Source of the DNA: Isoetes taiwanensis
Taxonomy: Eukaryota; Streptophyta; Lycopodiopsida; Isoetales; Isoetaceae
Assembly: GCA_021234155.1 (NCBI GenBank)
Contig: JAJEKV010000004.1
Span: forward strand, 3,094,819-3,158,818
Length of the DNA stretch: 64,000 nucleotides
Direction: 5' to 3'
Shown here: positions 38,270-49,720 of the stretch, in pieces
Layout: the number at the start of each line of letters is the position of its first letter
Numbering within the stretch: the first letter of the stretch is position 1
Notes under the pieces: model-generated
The model's input: the letters and a program-made list of their open reading frames with translations, nothing else
What the model was told of the DNA's origin: nothing
Database searches by the model: none
Program-made: the position numbers and the translations under genes

Positions 38270-41200
38270 CGATCACGCGAATTCTTCATCTAGCTATGGT
38301 CCCAAAATGCCCCGGATCGGTGCTTGCTCATCACCACGACCCAAGCAATAAGCCCGGTGCTTAGGCATTGGAATCTTACCTCCAAGGAGTTCACGTTTGG
38401 GTTACGATGTGATCAAGCCAAAGACCTCAGATAAACATCGAGAGGCCCACATACCCAACCTAGAGATGGTTATGAATGAGGTATGGGGTGAAGCTCCAAA
38501 AATAGGCGAGGATTCAAGGAAGGGAGAATTGAGAATGCATGGAAAGATGATTTTTTAAATATTATGAATTGGTTTATGGCAAGAAACATGTTACAAACCA
38601 TTATATTTCTACCTATTTTGCGAGCATTTGCTCTTCACTTGAAGGGGCCTTGTTGATTGGATGGGCGTGGCTAGGACCGCCAAAAGATCTTGCCAAAACT
38701 TCAGAAATTACTGAGGAGGACCCTACAGCGGGTAAATCCTCAAATATCAAAGCGGGACATCGTATTGCGTGAGAATATTAGAGCCACAGGTTATTCTAGA
38801 TCAGATGTTGACACAATAAAGCGATTACTTAAGCATGGGTTGGAGGGAAAACTAACCTATTGAATGAAGTAGAAACCTTTGGAAGAAAAAGGAGGGATGC
38901 ATTGAAGGTCATCGGTAGGATTGAGGGTAGAAAAGGATATACTATCAGAAGATGCTGCGGCAATCTGCCAGAAAATAGATGAGACAAAGCAGGGAATTTG
39001 ACAAATTGTCCTAGGATCTGCTGGAAATCAAGTTATCTTGGTGTTGAAGTACAAGTTGGAAGACTTGGTTATGAGTAGACATGAGAAAAGCGGCACTCTT
39101 CTAAGCTAGAAATTGGTTTTTTGAGGAAGCAACTAAAAAAAATTGAAAGGCATGAAATCTCAATTGAACAAGCAAAGGAAAAACTTAATTGCATTGAATT
39201 GGTTCAGCAAAAAGGCATTCCTGATTTTTTGGATTTCATGGGGAGAAGCGGGACCTATTGTTACGCACCGAGGCCCTACTGTAGGAGCTACTTCTATAAA
39301 GCGAGTTCATCACATTAGGTTCATGTACTGTTGTGGCCAAGGCTTTGGCAAAACGGTTTGTTCTTTACTAGCTCCATGCGAGAGATGCTTATTACCTCTT
39401 ACGCTTGTGTTATCGGTCCATGAAAGGCGAAATTGCATAAAAGGTTGCATCACGGGATGAGGGCATTCGAATTTAGCTTGGTTTCCCTTTGTGAAAGGTA
39501 TGCATTGCTCTCAACTAATTTAAACTTATATTTCTCTTAGTTCTACATGTATGGCTTTCAGTGCATTGCTATTCCTTGTACATGTATAACTTTTATTGTA
39601 CATCATGTAGAGGTACATAGGCATATATTTGCTTGTTTATTGATGCTTTTATTTTTGAGCTTGAATTTGCGGTTGTATCGAGTTGTACATGTATCTAATG
39701 GAGTCTACATCTGCAAATAGATGTACATGCATTTATTTTTAGAGTGCATCTGTAGATGGATTCATAAGTATGTGCATTTTTACATATATGTGTTTTTTGG
39801 GCATAGATCTACATTCCCTAGCTTGGATACACAGGTACATCACGGGTACATCTGGGTGCATTGAGGTACATCTATGTACATTGAGGAACATGTACATGTA
39901 CATTTGGCTCTGATTAAATGTAGTTCACATTACATTTGGTACATTTATGTACATGAAATGTACATGTTGAAGCGAGAATGTACCGGATATTTCTCATTGT
40001 TTAAGTTACGTTTTTCATGTTCTTTTATGTCTATTGAAATTTAGATCATTTGTTTGTTTGCGAGATGAAATTTTGTTCCTATCGGAAGGAGCTTTAATGG
40101 CTGATGTTCTTGAGCCATGCATCGACTCTCTTCTGATTTTATTGAGCATAAGCGGGGCCGAATCGTAGACCCTCAACCTTCAGCTCCGGATCACCAATGA
40201 CATTTTCGGTGCCGTAATAGAACCATACGCAGCGAGTGCCTCCTCGAACATGGCAAAGTGAAGTTGAGGAAATAGAGAGGATGGCACTTGAGAAAGCTAA
40301 AAGCGATTGCGGTCGCGAGCCTTCAATGGCTAGCGCTTGAGAAAAACTTTCATCACCAAGTGCTAAATTAGTAATTGGAGAAGCTCCTAAGAAAGATTAA
40401 ACCACGTCACCGGCATCATCTGCGGTGCGATTACGTACATTACGAAGCTACAAAGGACCACAGATCCAGATTTTATCGGGGAGATACCGGGGAAGAAGAG
40501 GAAGTTGAGTTGGTAGTTGAGTCCACTCCAAAGAGGAGGCAAAAGAATCTTTGGTGATGTAACTCAAGAGCAAAAGAGCAGGCAAAATCTCCGGCAACAA
40601 AAATGTCCTCGAAAAGAAAATCTCCGGGCAAAAAAGTGCCACCACCACCAAGAAAGAGGTATGTCCAAGATGAACTAATTTTGTTAAACATCTCAGATTT
40701 ATGATAATTAACCACATTTTTTTTGTACATAGGACGATCCGCAGGCCGTGAAGGAAGCTGATCTGGCGAGTCGGGCAGGAAGAGGAAGAGGAGCTACAAG
40801 CAAATATTGATGTGATAACAAATAAGGTGCGGCGAGTCCACGAGAAGATCTTTGAAGCGGTGATGAATTTACAAGGTGAGTAATATACAATTGATTACAA
40901 TAGATATATTCTTTTGCTAATCTTTTTGTTTCCTTATGCAGTTTAGTGAAGCGGTGAAAAGGTTGGTTCCATTCCTCCTTATAGGGACTATCCTCCTAAG
41001 CTGCACCCTCTATCTTTCAAAGTGATGTTGATGATTGACCTCTAAGATGGTAGATGTCTATGGGAGGTAGGCTAGCATTTCAACATATTTATGTTATTTC
41101 ATTCCCTAAGTCACTCATCTTATGTATTAATATGTATTACGGATTTGTGTCAGGGTACCTTTGTAGCGGTCTTCCATCGATTGGAAACACAAGTTTTTAT

Positions 41201-41351
41201 GGTTCAACAGGACACCTTCAGAATTTTTGTGAATGCCCTCAAGAGCGAGGGGAGATATGGGCATGAACGAGGAAGGGACTGGCGACTTCTTTACCATAGG
41301 ATTGACAAGCTGAGAGGTCCTTCAATATTGTCATCGTTTGTCCTTGGGTGA
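38270..41351 (+). pseudogene. Accessory gene of the transposon, copy 1 (unknown function)
   Basis: Exon-like pieces are a block with RGHIPNLEMV-type text degraded near 38.4-38.8 kb, KQLKKIERHEISIEQAKEKL (39.13 kb), a Lys-rich piece KKVPPPPRKR (40.65 kb), a short acidic stretch, and the terminal exon GTFVAVFHRLETQVFMVQQD (41153-41351) followed by GTGAGT. GT..AG borders are visible around 40660-40735, 40875-40947 and 41071-41152. No known domain is recognised; acidic and basic tracts suggest a nuclear protein. The better preserved copy is at 45.3-48.3 kb. Frame breaks are frequent and may partly be sequence errors. Confidence 0.5.
39540..39995 (+). repeat. TGTACAT-rich low-complexity region, copy 1
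   Basis: Dense TGTACAT/GTACATGTACAT words lie between exon-like pieces of the accessory gene. A parallel region is at 46600-47040, and related text is in the transposase intron at 52.7-53.1 kb and at 50.69-50.76 kb. Confidence 0.75.
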
Positions 41352-41399
41352 GTCACATCGCATACTATCATTGCTCATGATGCGGGTGCGTCAAAGTTA

Positions 41400-42560
41400 T
41401 TAGGGAGGGATGCCTAATATATGATGTTAAAGATAATGAGGCTGCTTGCGAAGCGAGAGCGGAAGATGGCACATGTGATCTTTATTATGATAGCCATCTT
41501 TGTCGGGCGAATATGATATTGCTAAGGCCAAGGGTGACAATAGCGGTGCATGGGAATGTTTTCTTCTAGATGATCGGACTTAAGAACTATATTCTATGAT
41601 ACGGATCAGGATCGGTCGAGAACGAGGATGAGTCGAGAAGAGAATGAGGATGGGGACCCCCTCTAAGTGGGAAATCAAGTCTGAGCTACAAACTAGGGAG
41701 AAGGGGCCCTTAAATAAAAATGGATTTCCCCGGCATTTCCTCCAATTGATACAACTGCTTGGAGCTTCATGTTGGAGGTTATATTGCCAGAAGGCTCTTA
41801 TAGGTGTTAGAAGATGTCTTTGCTTTGTGAGTGATGGCAGGCCAAAGACTTTCTTGAACCATTCCTCATGCATGTGCTTGCCAAATCTCCTAAAGGCCCT
41901 TATGGCAACCTGAAATCATCAGCAATCAAAAGTCTCGTAGACTTGTCCAATTCGAAAGTGGGCGATGGTTACGGTGAGGGAACTAGTAATCCATGGCACG
42001 AAAAGGAAAGCAATGAACAAATAGGCTGCTAAGCGGCTGCTCAAAGTAATGTGATAAAGTGGCGAACTTAGGGAATATCCTTGCCTCCCTTGAGGGTGAT
42101 GCAAGCAACAATAGGAGATTCACGGGTTAACAATGAACTAATTGTGAGGATAGCGGCGAAGAAGGCAACCAAAGGCGACTCTAGTGATTCCGCGGGTTTG
42201 CCAAATCAATAGTAAAATAATGTCGGTTGTGAAGGGCCTTGTGGAACTAATAGAAAATAACAATTCTAACGATCGGAAAAACCACGGCGATTAAAAGGGT
42301 GGCGAAGGGAGAATAGCGCCAAACGGCGGTAATGGCCCGAAGATGATAGGTATGGCCTTGCCCGCGAAATCAGCGCCAGCGGATTTTAATTATTAATACC
42401 TTTGAATTAAATCGCGCCCGGGCGTGCTTTGATTATTTTTACCGTTGTCAAACAAATTCCGTGGCGATTTGGTTAAGACTATCTCAAAATCACGCTTTGG
42501 CGTTTGTATTGTTTGTGTTATCGTATCTTCTTGACGGATATATGTTTGATGTTTCAGCTT
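41400..42560. other. Transposon interior, unrecognised
   Basis: Sequence between the accessory gene and the HAD-like domain in copy 1. Text such as GRPKTFLNHSSC is readable on + but belongs to no family that I know. It is rich in GCGG and GGCG words, which may be corrupted GCTGG or CAGG. Confidence 0.35.
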
Positions 42561-42566
42561 CCATTG

Positions 42567-43040
42567 CGTTTCTAAGAAGGTTGTGGTGTTAGACCTAAGC
42601 GGAGTCCTTTGCAATTTTCGAAAAATAAAAGTGGCTAGAGATCGGTTTCATCGGACACCCGGTAGAATCAAACACCAAGTGGATCTATCTGCGGCCGCGC
42701 TTGAAGGAGATGCTAGATGAGGCATTCGGGTTATTTCGAGTTGGTATTTGGTCATCCATGGAACTAAGGAACATCAAGGATACTTTGGAGCAGGGGAAAT
42801 CGTAGACATTGGTTGACCTTTTGGGATCGAGAACAAATGTGTGAAGTTCACTAATCCCAAGGATCCAACGAGCAAGCCTATCTTCATCAAACACTTGAGT
42901 AACATGATGGGCGAACTTGGTATCGAGAATAAGGATGATATAATCATAGTGGATGATGATGCTCTCAAATGCTTCTACAATCAAATGCAGGCCACTGAAT
43001 CCACCATCTTACGATCCAAAAACTTAGCGACGAGATGATT
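42567..43040 (+). pseudogene. FCP1/HAD phosphatase-like domain, copy 1
   Basis: On the + strand KKVVVLDLSGVLCNF (about 42569) matches the HAD motif I region, with DLS in place of the canonical DLDxT. It is followed in another frame by YLRPRLKEMLDEAFGLFRVG (about 42688), the 'xRPxLxEFL...FxVxxWSS' stretch of FCP1/NIF domains. Then come an FWDREQMC-like string and KFTNPKDPTSKPIFIKHLSN, and DDIIIVDDDALKCFYNQ (about 42932), the motif IV region with adjacent aspartates. FCP1-type domains dephosphorylate proteins, often RNA polymerase II CTD. The motif I second Asp seems absent, so activity is doubtful. Frames shift between blocks. A related copy lies at 49.25 kb. Confidence 0.65.
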
Positions 43041-45089
43041 TTACGGTGAAGTTTGTGTCTAATATGCATAATTTGGCTATGGGGATGGCCGGTGGGTGAA
43101 GTGTTAGATTCATACCCGGGCTGGATAGAGCGGTGACATGGAATCACACCTTGTTAAATCGTGGAAAAACATGGATTGATCCTTAATGTTTTATTGGAAT
43201 ATATGATATTTTTGTATGATATTTGTGCCATGTATCAATAATTTGAGTGCGGAATTGCCTGCATAAATAATGCAATCTGTTATTATCAAACCTAATATTA
43301 TCATCTAAATGCTCTTCAATTTTGGTCCCATCTATGTTTGCAACTTGCTCTTCATTTTGCATATTTCAATTAGCATATGAAGCGTCTGCGTGAATCGCAA
43401 CCTTATGTTATTTTTGAAGTAAAAAAAAGATTAAAAAAACAAAAACCCCCTAGAAGACAACAGCAGGTTGGCGTGATTTTGGAGTTGACATAATCCCAAT
43501 TTAATTTGATGATGGTTAAAAGCCTAAAAATTGATGATGCCTAGCTCCATCATCATTCCATTTAACATCGGCCAATTGTTCAAATGGCCGAAAGCATTCC
43601 TTTTTATTATCTATTTCTTTGAGGAGATATGAGAACTCCATTACTGCTTAACAGCTAGGGTGGCAGCTGATCCCAATTGGCCAGCACACAAAAGCTTAGA
43701 TCTATAGGTGCAGCCCACCTATTCTTATTTTGATGATGCTAAATAACAGTTGTCATTTCTTGCGTCTCAAGTTAGTACCTCGCAGCAATTCAAGACATAC
43801 ATAATATACGTGTAGCCGATTCAAGGGCTATATTGCATCAATTTTTGATGTACTTGATGTAGATGATTTTCAAACAGAGAATAGTGAACAACTCTATATA
43901 CATGAACATGCGTTTTGGTTAAGGGAAAAGCCTAAAAATCGATGATGCCAAGCTCCATGATGCAAACTTAAATGCAACGATACCTTGCACCCATCCTTTG
44001 ATGTCATCAAGCATTCTGTTTTCATTTATCTATGCAGCTCTTTTCCGATTTGAGAAACAATGGAGTAAACTTTGCTCATCAAGCGTTCAAATATCTCATG
44101 CAAACCTCTGAATATCTACCATAAATAAACCAATTTAAATGATAAGCTTTGAAATAATCAACCAATGCAAAACATAAGAGATCTCGACATGTTAATCAAT
44201 TCTTACACGAACATACGGTCCATTCCTAGCAAATCATTCATCCATGGCGGTAAGCTTGATGCTTGTGATAGCCAAAAGAAACCTGAGAAGACAACATCAT
44301 TTGCAGCGGCGAAAGAAGAAATGGCTTAGGGCTTCTAAGGTCGATTCTAGCAAATCATTCCCCATGAGCAGCAGCTTGATGCTTGTGATAGCCAAAAGAA
44401 ATCTGAGAAAACGACATATGGCGCTGCAGCGGCGAAGAAGCGGATTAGGGCTTCTAAAGGGATGCCATTACCACCGGGAACATATGAATAGGCGATGTAA
44501 GGGAAAGGGGCAAACACAAAAGGAAGAGCAAAAGAAAAACTTATGGCATTTAGGATCACCATGGGCGTAGTGCAATAGAAGAGGGGAGAAAATTTTGCAA
44601 CGGAAACAAAAAACCCTGGCGTGGAAGATCTTGGCGTTGACTCGATTACAGCGGAAGAAGGTGAAGCCGAGAAACGGAAGAGTGCAGCGGAAACAAAACC
44701 CTAGAAAACAAAAAGCTAGAGCTGATCTCGGCCCTTTAATTCATTTCGGGACGATCTTAGCCCTTCAAATTAGAGCGTGGTCCATTACTTGCACTAAAAC
44801 ATTATAATATAAGATACAAGAATTTAGCGCCGGCGGGCTGCGTGCCTATGAAACCTAGGTGTTGAATCAAAATATGATTATGACAAAATATATTTTTGAG
44901 GCGTCAATATAGCAAACTACAATTTCAAGAGCCTTTTCTCTTAAATAATTGTACCTTTGTTAAGTGAGATCTTTGGATAGCGTATTGTTGGATACCATTG
45001 GCCCAAATTAGATGCATGACAAAGCGCTCAAGTCAATGAGAACTTTTTGAATTTCTCTTATGAATAACAATTCAAAATTATGGATGGGT
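43041..45089. other. Transposon interior, unrecognised
   Basis: Two similar units near 44244-44335 and 44340-44450 (AGCTTGATGCTTGTGATAGC and the following CAAAAGAAA) show a local tandem duplication of about 120 bp. No family was recognised. The unit ends at GGTTA before the second transposon terminus. Confidence 0.4.
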
Positions 45090-45341
45090 TAGGGTAAAAG
45101 CATGAAAGGGTGTCTATAAATGTAGCCCTTTTTGTACATATACATATGTACGAATGCACATTTTTGGAATAAGCGTCATCATGACCAGCTAGTAAGCTGC
45201 CATGATTAATGGCTATCCACTACTACGAACCCATAATTATCGGATTTTGAAATTCTTTCCCAAATTCTTTCTTGGTTTGCCTCTCGTTCACTATCCATGC
45301 CTTCTCTGCTTGAATTAGATCACGAATTCTTCATCTAGCTA

Positions 45342-48330
45342 TGGCCCCAAAGCGCCCCCGGATGAGTGCTTGCTCATCACCACGGCCAAAAAGCAAGACC
45401 CGGTGCTTCGGCGGTGGAATTTTACCTCCAAGGAGTTTACGTTTTGGGTTACTGAGGTGATCCAAGCCAAAGACCTCCGTGATAAACACATCAGAGGCCA
45501 CATACCCAACCTAGAGATGGTTATGAGCGAGGTATGGGGTGAAGCTCCAAAAAAGCGACGAGGATTCAAGGAAGGGAGAATCAGGCATGGAAAAGATGAT
45601 TTTTTAAATATTATGAATTGGTTTATGGCAAAAAGCGGGTTACAAACCATTATATTTCAACCTATTTTGCAGAGCTTGTTGATTGGATGGGCGTGGCTAG
45701 GACTGCCAAAGATCTTGCCAAAACCCTCATTCGAGGCATTCTGAGAGGACCCTACAACTTGGTAAATCCTCAACTATCAAAGCAGGACATCGTATTGCGG
45801 TGAGAATATTAGAGCCACAGGTTATTCTAGATCGGATGTTGACACAATAAAATGATTACTTAAGCATGGGTTGGAGGAAAACTAACCTATTGAATGAAGT
45901 AGAAGCCTTTGGAAGAAAAAAAGGAGGGATGCATTGAAGGTCATCGGCGGATTGAGGGTAGAAAGGATATGCTATCAGAAGATGCAAAGCAGATCTGCCG
46001 GAAGAAAATAGATGAGACAAAACAGGAATTTGACAAATCGTCCCAAGATCCTTTGGAAATCAAGTTATATTGGTGTTGAAGTACAAGTTGGAAGACTTGG
46101 TTATGAGTAGACATGATAAAAACGGCCTCTTCTAAGCTAGAAATTGGTTTGCGAGGAAGCAACTAAAAGACATTGAAAGGCATGAAATCTCAATGGAACA
46201 AGCAAAGGAAAAACTTAATTGCATTGAATTGGTTCAGCAAAAGGCATTCTGATTTTGGATTTCATGGGAGAAGCGGGACCTATTGTTACGCAGTATCCCT
46301 ACCCTATAGGAGCTACTTCTATAGAAGCGATTCATCACATTTGAGTTCATGTACACATTTGTGGCCAAGGCTTTGGCAAAAAGCGGTTTGTTCTTTGCTA
46401 GCTCCATCGAGAGATGTTTATTGCCTCTTACGCTTGTGTTATCGGTCCATGAAAGGCAATTGCATAAAAGGTTGCATACGGGATGAGGGCATTGAATTTA
46501 GCTTGGTTTTCCTATTTGTGAAAGGTATGCATTGCTCTCAACTAATTTAAACTTATATTTCTCTTCATTCATATTTGTTATTGTAATCTGCATAGTTCTA
46601 CATGTATGGCTTTCGGTGCATTGCTATTCCTTGTACATGTATAACTTTTTAGTGTACATCTCTGTAAGAGGTACATAGGCATATATTTGCTTGTTTATTG
46701 ATGCTTTTATTTTTGAGCTTGAATTTGCGGTTGTATCAGGTTGTACATGTCTCTAATGGAGTCTACATCTGCAAATAGATGTACATGCATTTATCTTTAG
46801 AGTGCATCGTAGATGGATTCATAAGTATGTGCATTTTTTACATATATGTGCTTTTTTGGGCATAGATCTACATTCCCTAGCTGGATACACAGGTACATCA
46901 CGGGTACATCCCGGATACATTGAGGTACCTCTATGTACATTGAGGAACATGTACATGTACATTTGACTATAGTTAAATGTAATTCACATTACATTTGGTA
47001 CATTTTATGTACATGAAATGTACATGCTTAGCCGAGAATGTACCAGATATTTCTCATTAGTTACTTTTTCATGTTCTTTTATGTCTATTGAAATTTAGAT
47101 CATTTGTTTGTTTTGCGGATGAAGGCTGTTCCTATCGAAGCATCTTTAATGGCTGATGTTCTTGAGCCATCTGCATCGACTCTCTTCTGATTTTCTTGAG
47201 CATAATAAGCGGGGCCAGAATCTGTAGACCCTCAACCTTCCGACAATGACATTTCTGATTGCCGATAATAGAACCATCACGCAGCGGTGCCTCCTCGAAC
47301 ATGGCAAAGTGAAGTTGAGGAAATTGAGAGGATGGCACTTGAGAAAGCTAAAGCGATTTGCGGTCTGAGCCTTCAATGGCTGGCACCAGTGAGAAACTCT
47401 TTCATCACCAAGTGCTAAATTAGTAATTGGAGAAGCTAAGAAAGATTAAACACGTCTCGGCATCATCTGCGGGTCCGGTTACGGACACTGTTACATAAGC
47501 TACAAAAGGACACAGATCAGATTTTAACCGGGGAGATACGGGGGGGAAGCTGAGTTGGTAGTTGAGTCCACTCAAAGAGGAGGCAAAAGAATCTTTGGTG
47601 ATGGCACTCCAAAGCAAAAAAAAAAGCAGGGCAAAATCTCCAGCAACAAAAAAATGTCCTCAGAAAAGAAAATCTCCAGGCAAAAAAGTGCCACCACCAC
47701 CTAGAAAGAGGTATGTCCAAGATGAACTAATTTTGTTAAACATCTCAGATTTATGGTAATTAACCACATTTTTTTTGTACATAGGACACGATCACAGGCC
47801 GTGAAGGAAGCTGATCCTGATCCTTCTGAGTCGGAACCGGAAGAGGAAGAGGATCTACAAGCAAATATTGATGTGATAACAAATAAGGTGCAGCAGTCCT
47901 CAGAAGATGCTGAAGCAGGTGATGAATTTACAAGGTGAGTAATATACAATTGATTACAATAGATATATTCTTTTGCTAATCTTTGTTGTTTCCTTATGCG
48001 GAGTTTAGTGTGAAGCGTGAAAAGGTTGGTTCCATTCACTCCTTATAGGGAATTTGTCCTCCTAAGCACGCACCCTCTATCTTTCAAAGTGATGTTGGCG
48101 AGTTCTGTTTGGAAGGCTGGACTTGACCTCTAAGATGGTAGATGTCTATGGGAGGTAGGCTAGCATTTCAACATATTTATGTTATTTCATTCCCTAAGTC
48201 ACTCATCTTATGTATTAATATGTAATACGGATTTGTGTGCCGGTACCTTTGTAGCGATCTTCCATCGATTGGAAACACAAGTTTTTTACAGTTCGATAGG
48301 ACACCTTCAATTTTGTGAATTCCCTCAAGA
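45342..48330 (+). CDS. Accessory gene of the transposon, copy 2 (unknown function)
   Basis: The best stretch is 45370-45660, with LRRWNFTSKEFTFWVTEVIQ, then RGHIPNLEMVMSEVWGEAPK and NIMNWFMAKSGLQTIIFQPI, and after a frame change ELVDWMGVARTAKDLAKTL and GILRGPYNLVNPQLSKQDIV (to 45803). A helical piece follows near 46.15 kb, then a Lys/Pro-rich exon ending PPPPRKR (47711), an intron (GTATGT..ACATAG, about 47711-47785), an acidic exon SQAVKEADPDPSESEPEEEE and NIDVITNKVQQSSEDAEAGD, and another intron starting GTGAGT (47936). The product looks like a nuclear protein with an acidic tail. No family is recognised. Boundaries are approximate and some frames are broken. Confidence 0.45.
46600..47040 (+). 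repeat. TGTACAT-rich low-complexity region, copy 2
   Basis: Parallel to 39540-39995, with the same order of TGTACAT, GTACATGTACAT and ATGTACATGAAATGTACATG words. Confidence 0.75.
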
Positions 48331-49130
48331 GCGGGGCGGATGATGAGAACACAAACATAAAGGAAGGGTTGGATGGCATTTTGATTGCAAGATGCCAATA
48401 CATATTTGTTCCAATTACGCAAGGCCCAAATGTGGCATTGGCAATACTTGTGCTTATTTGGTCCTTGAAAAGCTCTTTTTCCATCTATAGCTAGCCCAAG
48501 TATCTGGATCCTCTCTCTGTCAAAGGCTATGTACCCGATGCTAAAGTGGTCCAGAAGTAAGTATGAGTTTCTTTTTTTGTTTTTATGATTTGATTATTCT
48601 CATATTGCAATTTCTTATGCTTGATTTATTCTCACATTGCAATTTTGCGGGTTTCATAAGCTTGTGATCAATAACATGATGCTCGGATCAACGGCTTAAG
48701 CCATGGTAGGAAGAACTTTGATGCTCACGTGTTACTGTCCTAAAATGCGAAACTAGTACCGGCAACCCTTGCATGTACATTGTGGCTTACATGCACAAAT
48801 TCATAGATGCCGTGGTTGATGCACCAGTAAGCTCCATTTTTGTAAGTAGAACATGTTATTTTCCTATTAGTTATTTGTTGGTATAGTCCTCTAATACTTG
48901 TGCACCATGTAGATGACACCCGGTTGGTTCGATGCCTATGCCAAGTCGGAGGATCATCTAATGGAGGCATTAATTGTAGAAGGCGAGATGAATATCTGGC
49001 GGTTGTTCCTACGGGGGTAGATAGTCTCTTTGACTTGTTTGTAAATTCAGTTTTGTATGAGCCATGCTCCGAGCTTCTTTGTACTCAATAAGTAATGAAA
49101 AAATTAATTTATTTGTCTCACTTACACCTG
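48330..49130 (+). pseudogene. Possible Ulp1/C48 peptidase-like exons (tentative)
   Basis: After the accessory gene the + strand reads ILIARCQYIFVPITQGPN, then in a neighbouring frame MWHWQYLCLF, then PKYLDPLSVKGYVPDAKVVQ followed by GTAAGT. The next exon-like pieces are NPCMYIVAYMHKFIDAVVDA (about 48764) and TPGWFDAYAKSEDHLMEALI (about 48913). The order FVP..G..WHW...YLDPLS...C.YIVAYM weakly recalls the His, Asp and Cys spacing of Ulp1-family SUMO proteases, which are often carried by plant DNA transposons. The Cys-Gly of the active site is not present as CG, so this may be coincidence. Confidence 0.3.
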
Positions 49131-49249
49131 TGCAAATAACAATTGTGTAATTATCAATCGTTTTTTCTCAATTGTGTAATCACGGAATGTAATTATAAAT
49201 TGTGAATCTCAAGTGTTTTTCTTTTGACGGGTGAATCATCTCTAATTCA

Positions 49250-49720
49250 GGGAGAAAGCTCATTATCTTTGACTTAAATTACGTGTTGGGCAAGAGTGTG
49301 CACAAGAATGAAAATATTAACTCAAGATACCAACGGATCGAGAAAGATGAGCTTCAATTTAATATAGGAAGCGGGTTTTTTTTTCTTTGTAGGCCAAGGT
49401 TAAAATCCTTTGTTAGCATTTGTAAGAGAAGGGTTTGATGTTGCCATCGGTCTTCACTCACTTCTAAAAATCGTCACCCAATTGTGGATCATATTTGTGA
49501 TGCTTTTTCCATAAAAGCTGAAGTTTGTTTACGGCCGGGGCGGTGTTGGACTCGCCACACACAAACACCCTCTTGAACCTCAAAGGGGTTGTTTGTGAAA
49601 CCATTAGGCTGTGGTATGGAAAGAGTACCCAGTACTATGGATATCTGATTTCGATCGACGACGAAAGATACAAATCCACTTTGAATCTGTAGGAAGCTAC
49701 ATATGTCCTTTCTCTTGGAC
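49250..49720 (+). pseudogene. FCP1/HAD phosphatase-like domain, copy 2
   Basis: GRKLIIFDLNYVLGKSVHKN (about 49250) is a motif I-like strand with DLN rather than DLDxT, and CRPRLKSFVSICKR (about 49392) matches the RPRLKEML stretch of copy 1. It lies at the same relative place as the copy at 42.57 kb, downstream of the accessory gene, but is much more diverged than the accessory exons. Downstream frames near 49.55-49.9 kb (NEFKMAEDGIVYVKRAS) may be its continuation. Frame breaks prevent a complete model. Confidence 0.5.

Larger units (their letters stand above)
38044..41360 (+). repeat. Long direct repeat, copy 1 (transposon left end and accessory gene)
   Basis: From the terminus through the accessory gene exons, this stretch aligns in the same orientation with 45090 to about 48340. 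Colinear blocks include the ATGAATTGGTTTATGGCAA region, the TGTACAT-rich intron-like part, the PGKKVPPPPRKR exon and the GTFVAVFHRLETQVF exon. Differences are mainly small indels at CAG/CTG. Confidence 0.9.
45090..48340 (+). repeat. Long direct repeat, copy 2 (second transposon left end)
   Basis: Starts GGGTAAAAGCATGAAAGGGT after GTTA and is colinear with 38044-41360. Because only one matching right terminus (54272) was found, this may be the real left end of one transposon, with the 38044-45089 part derived from a second, truncated or fused copy. Confidence 0.9.
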
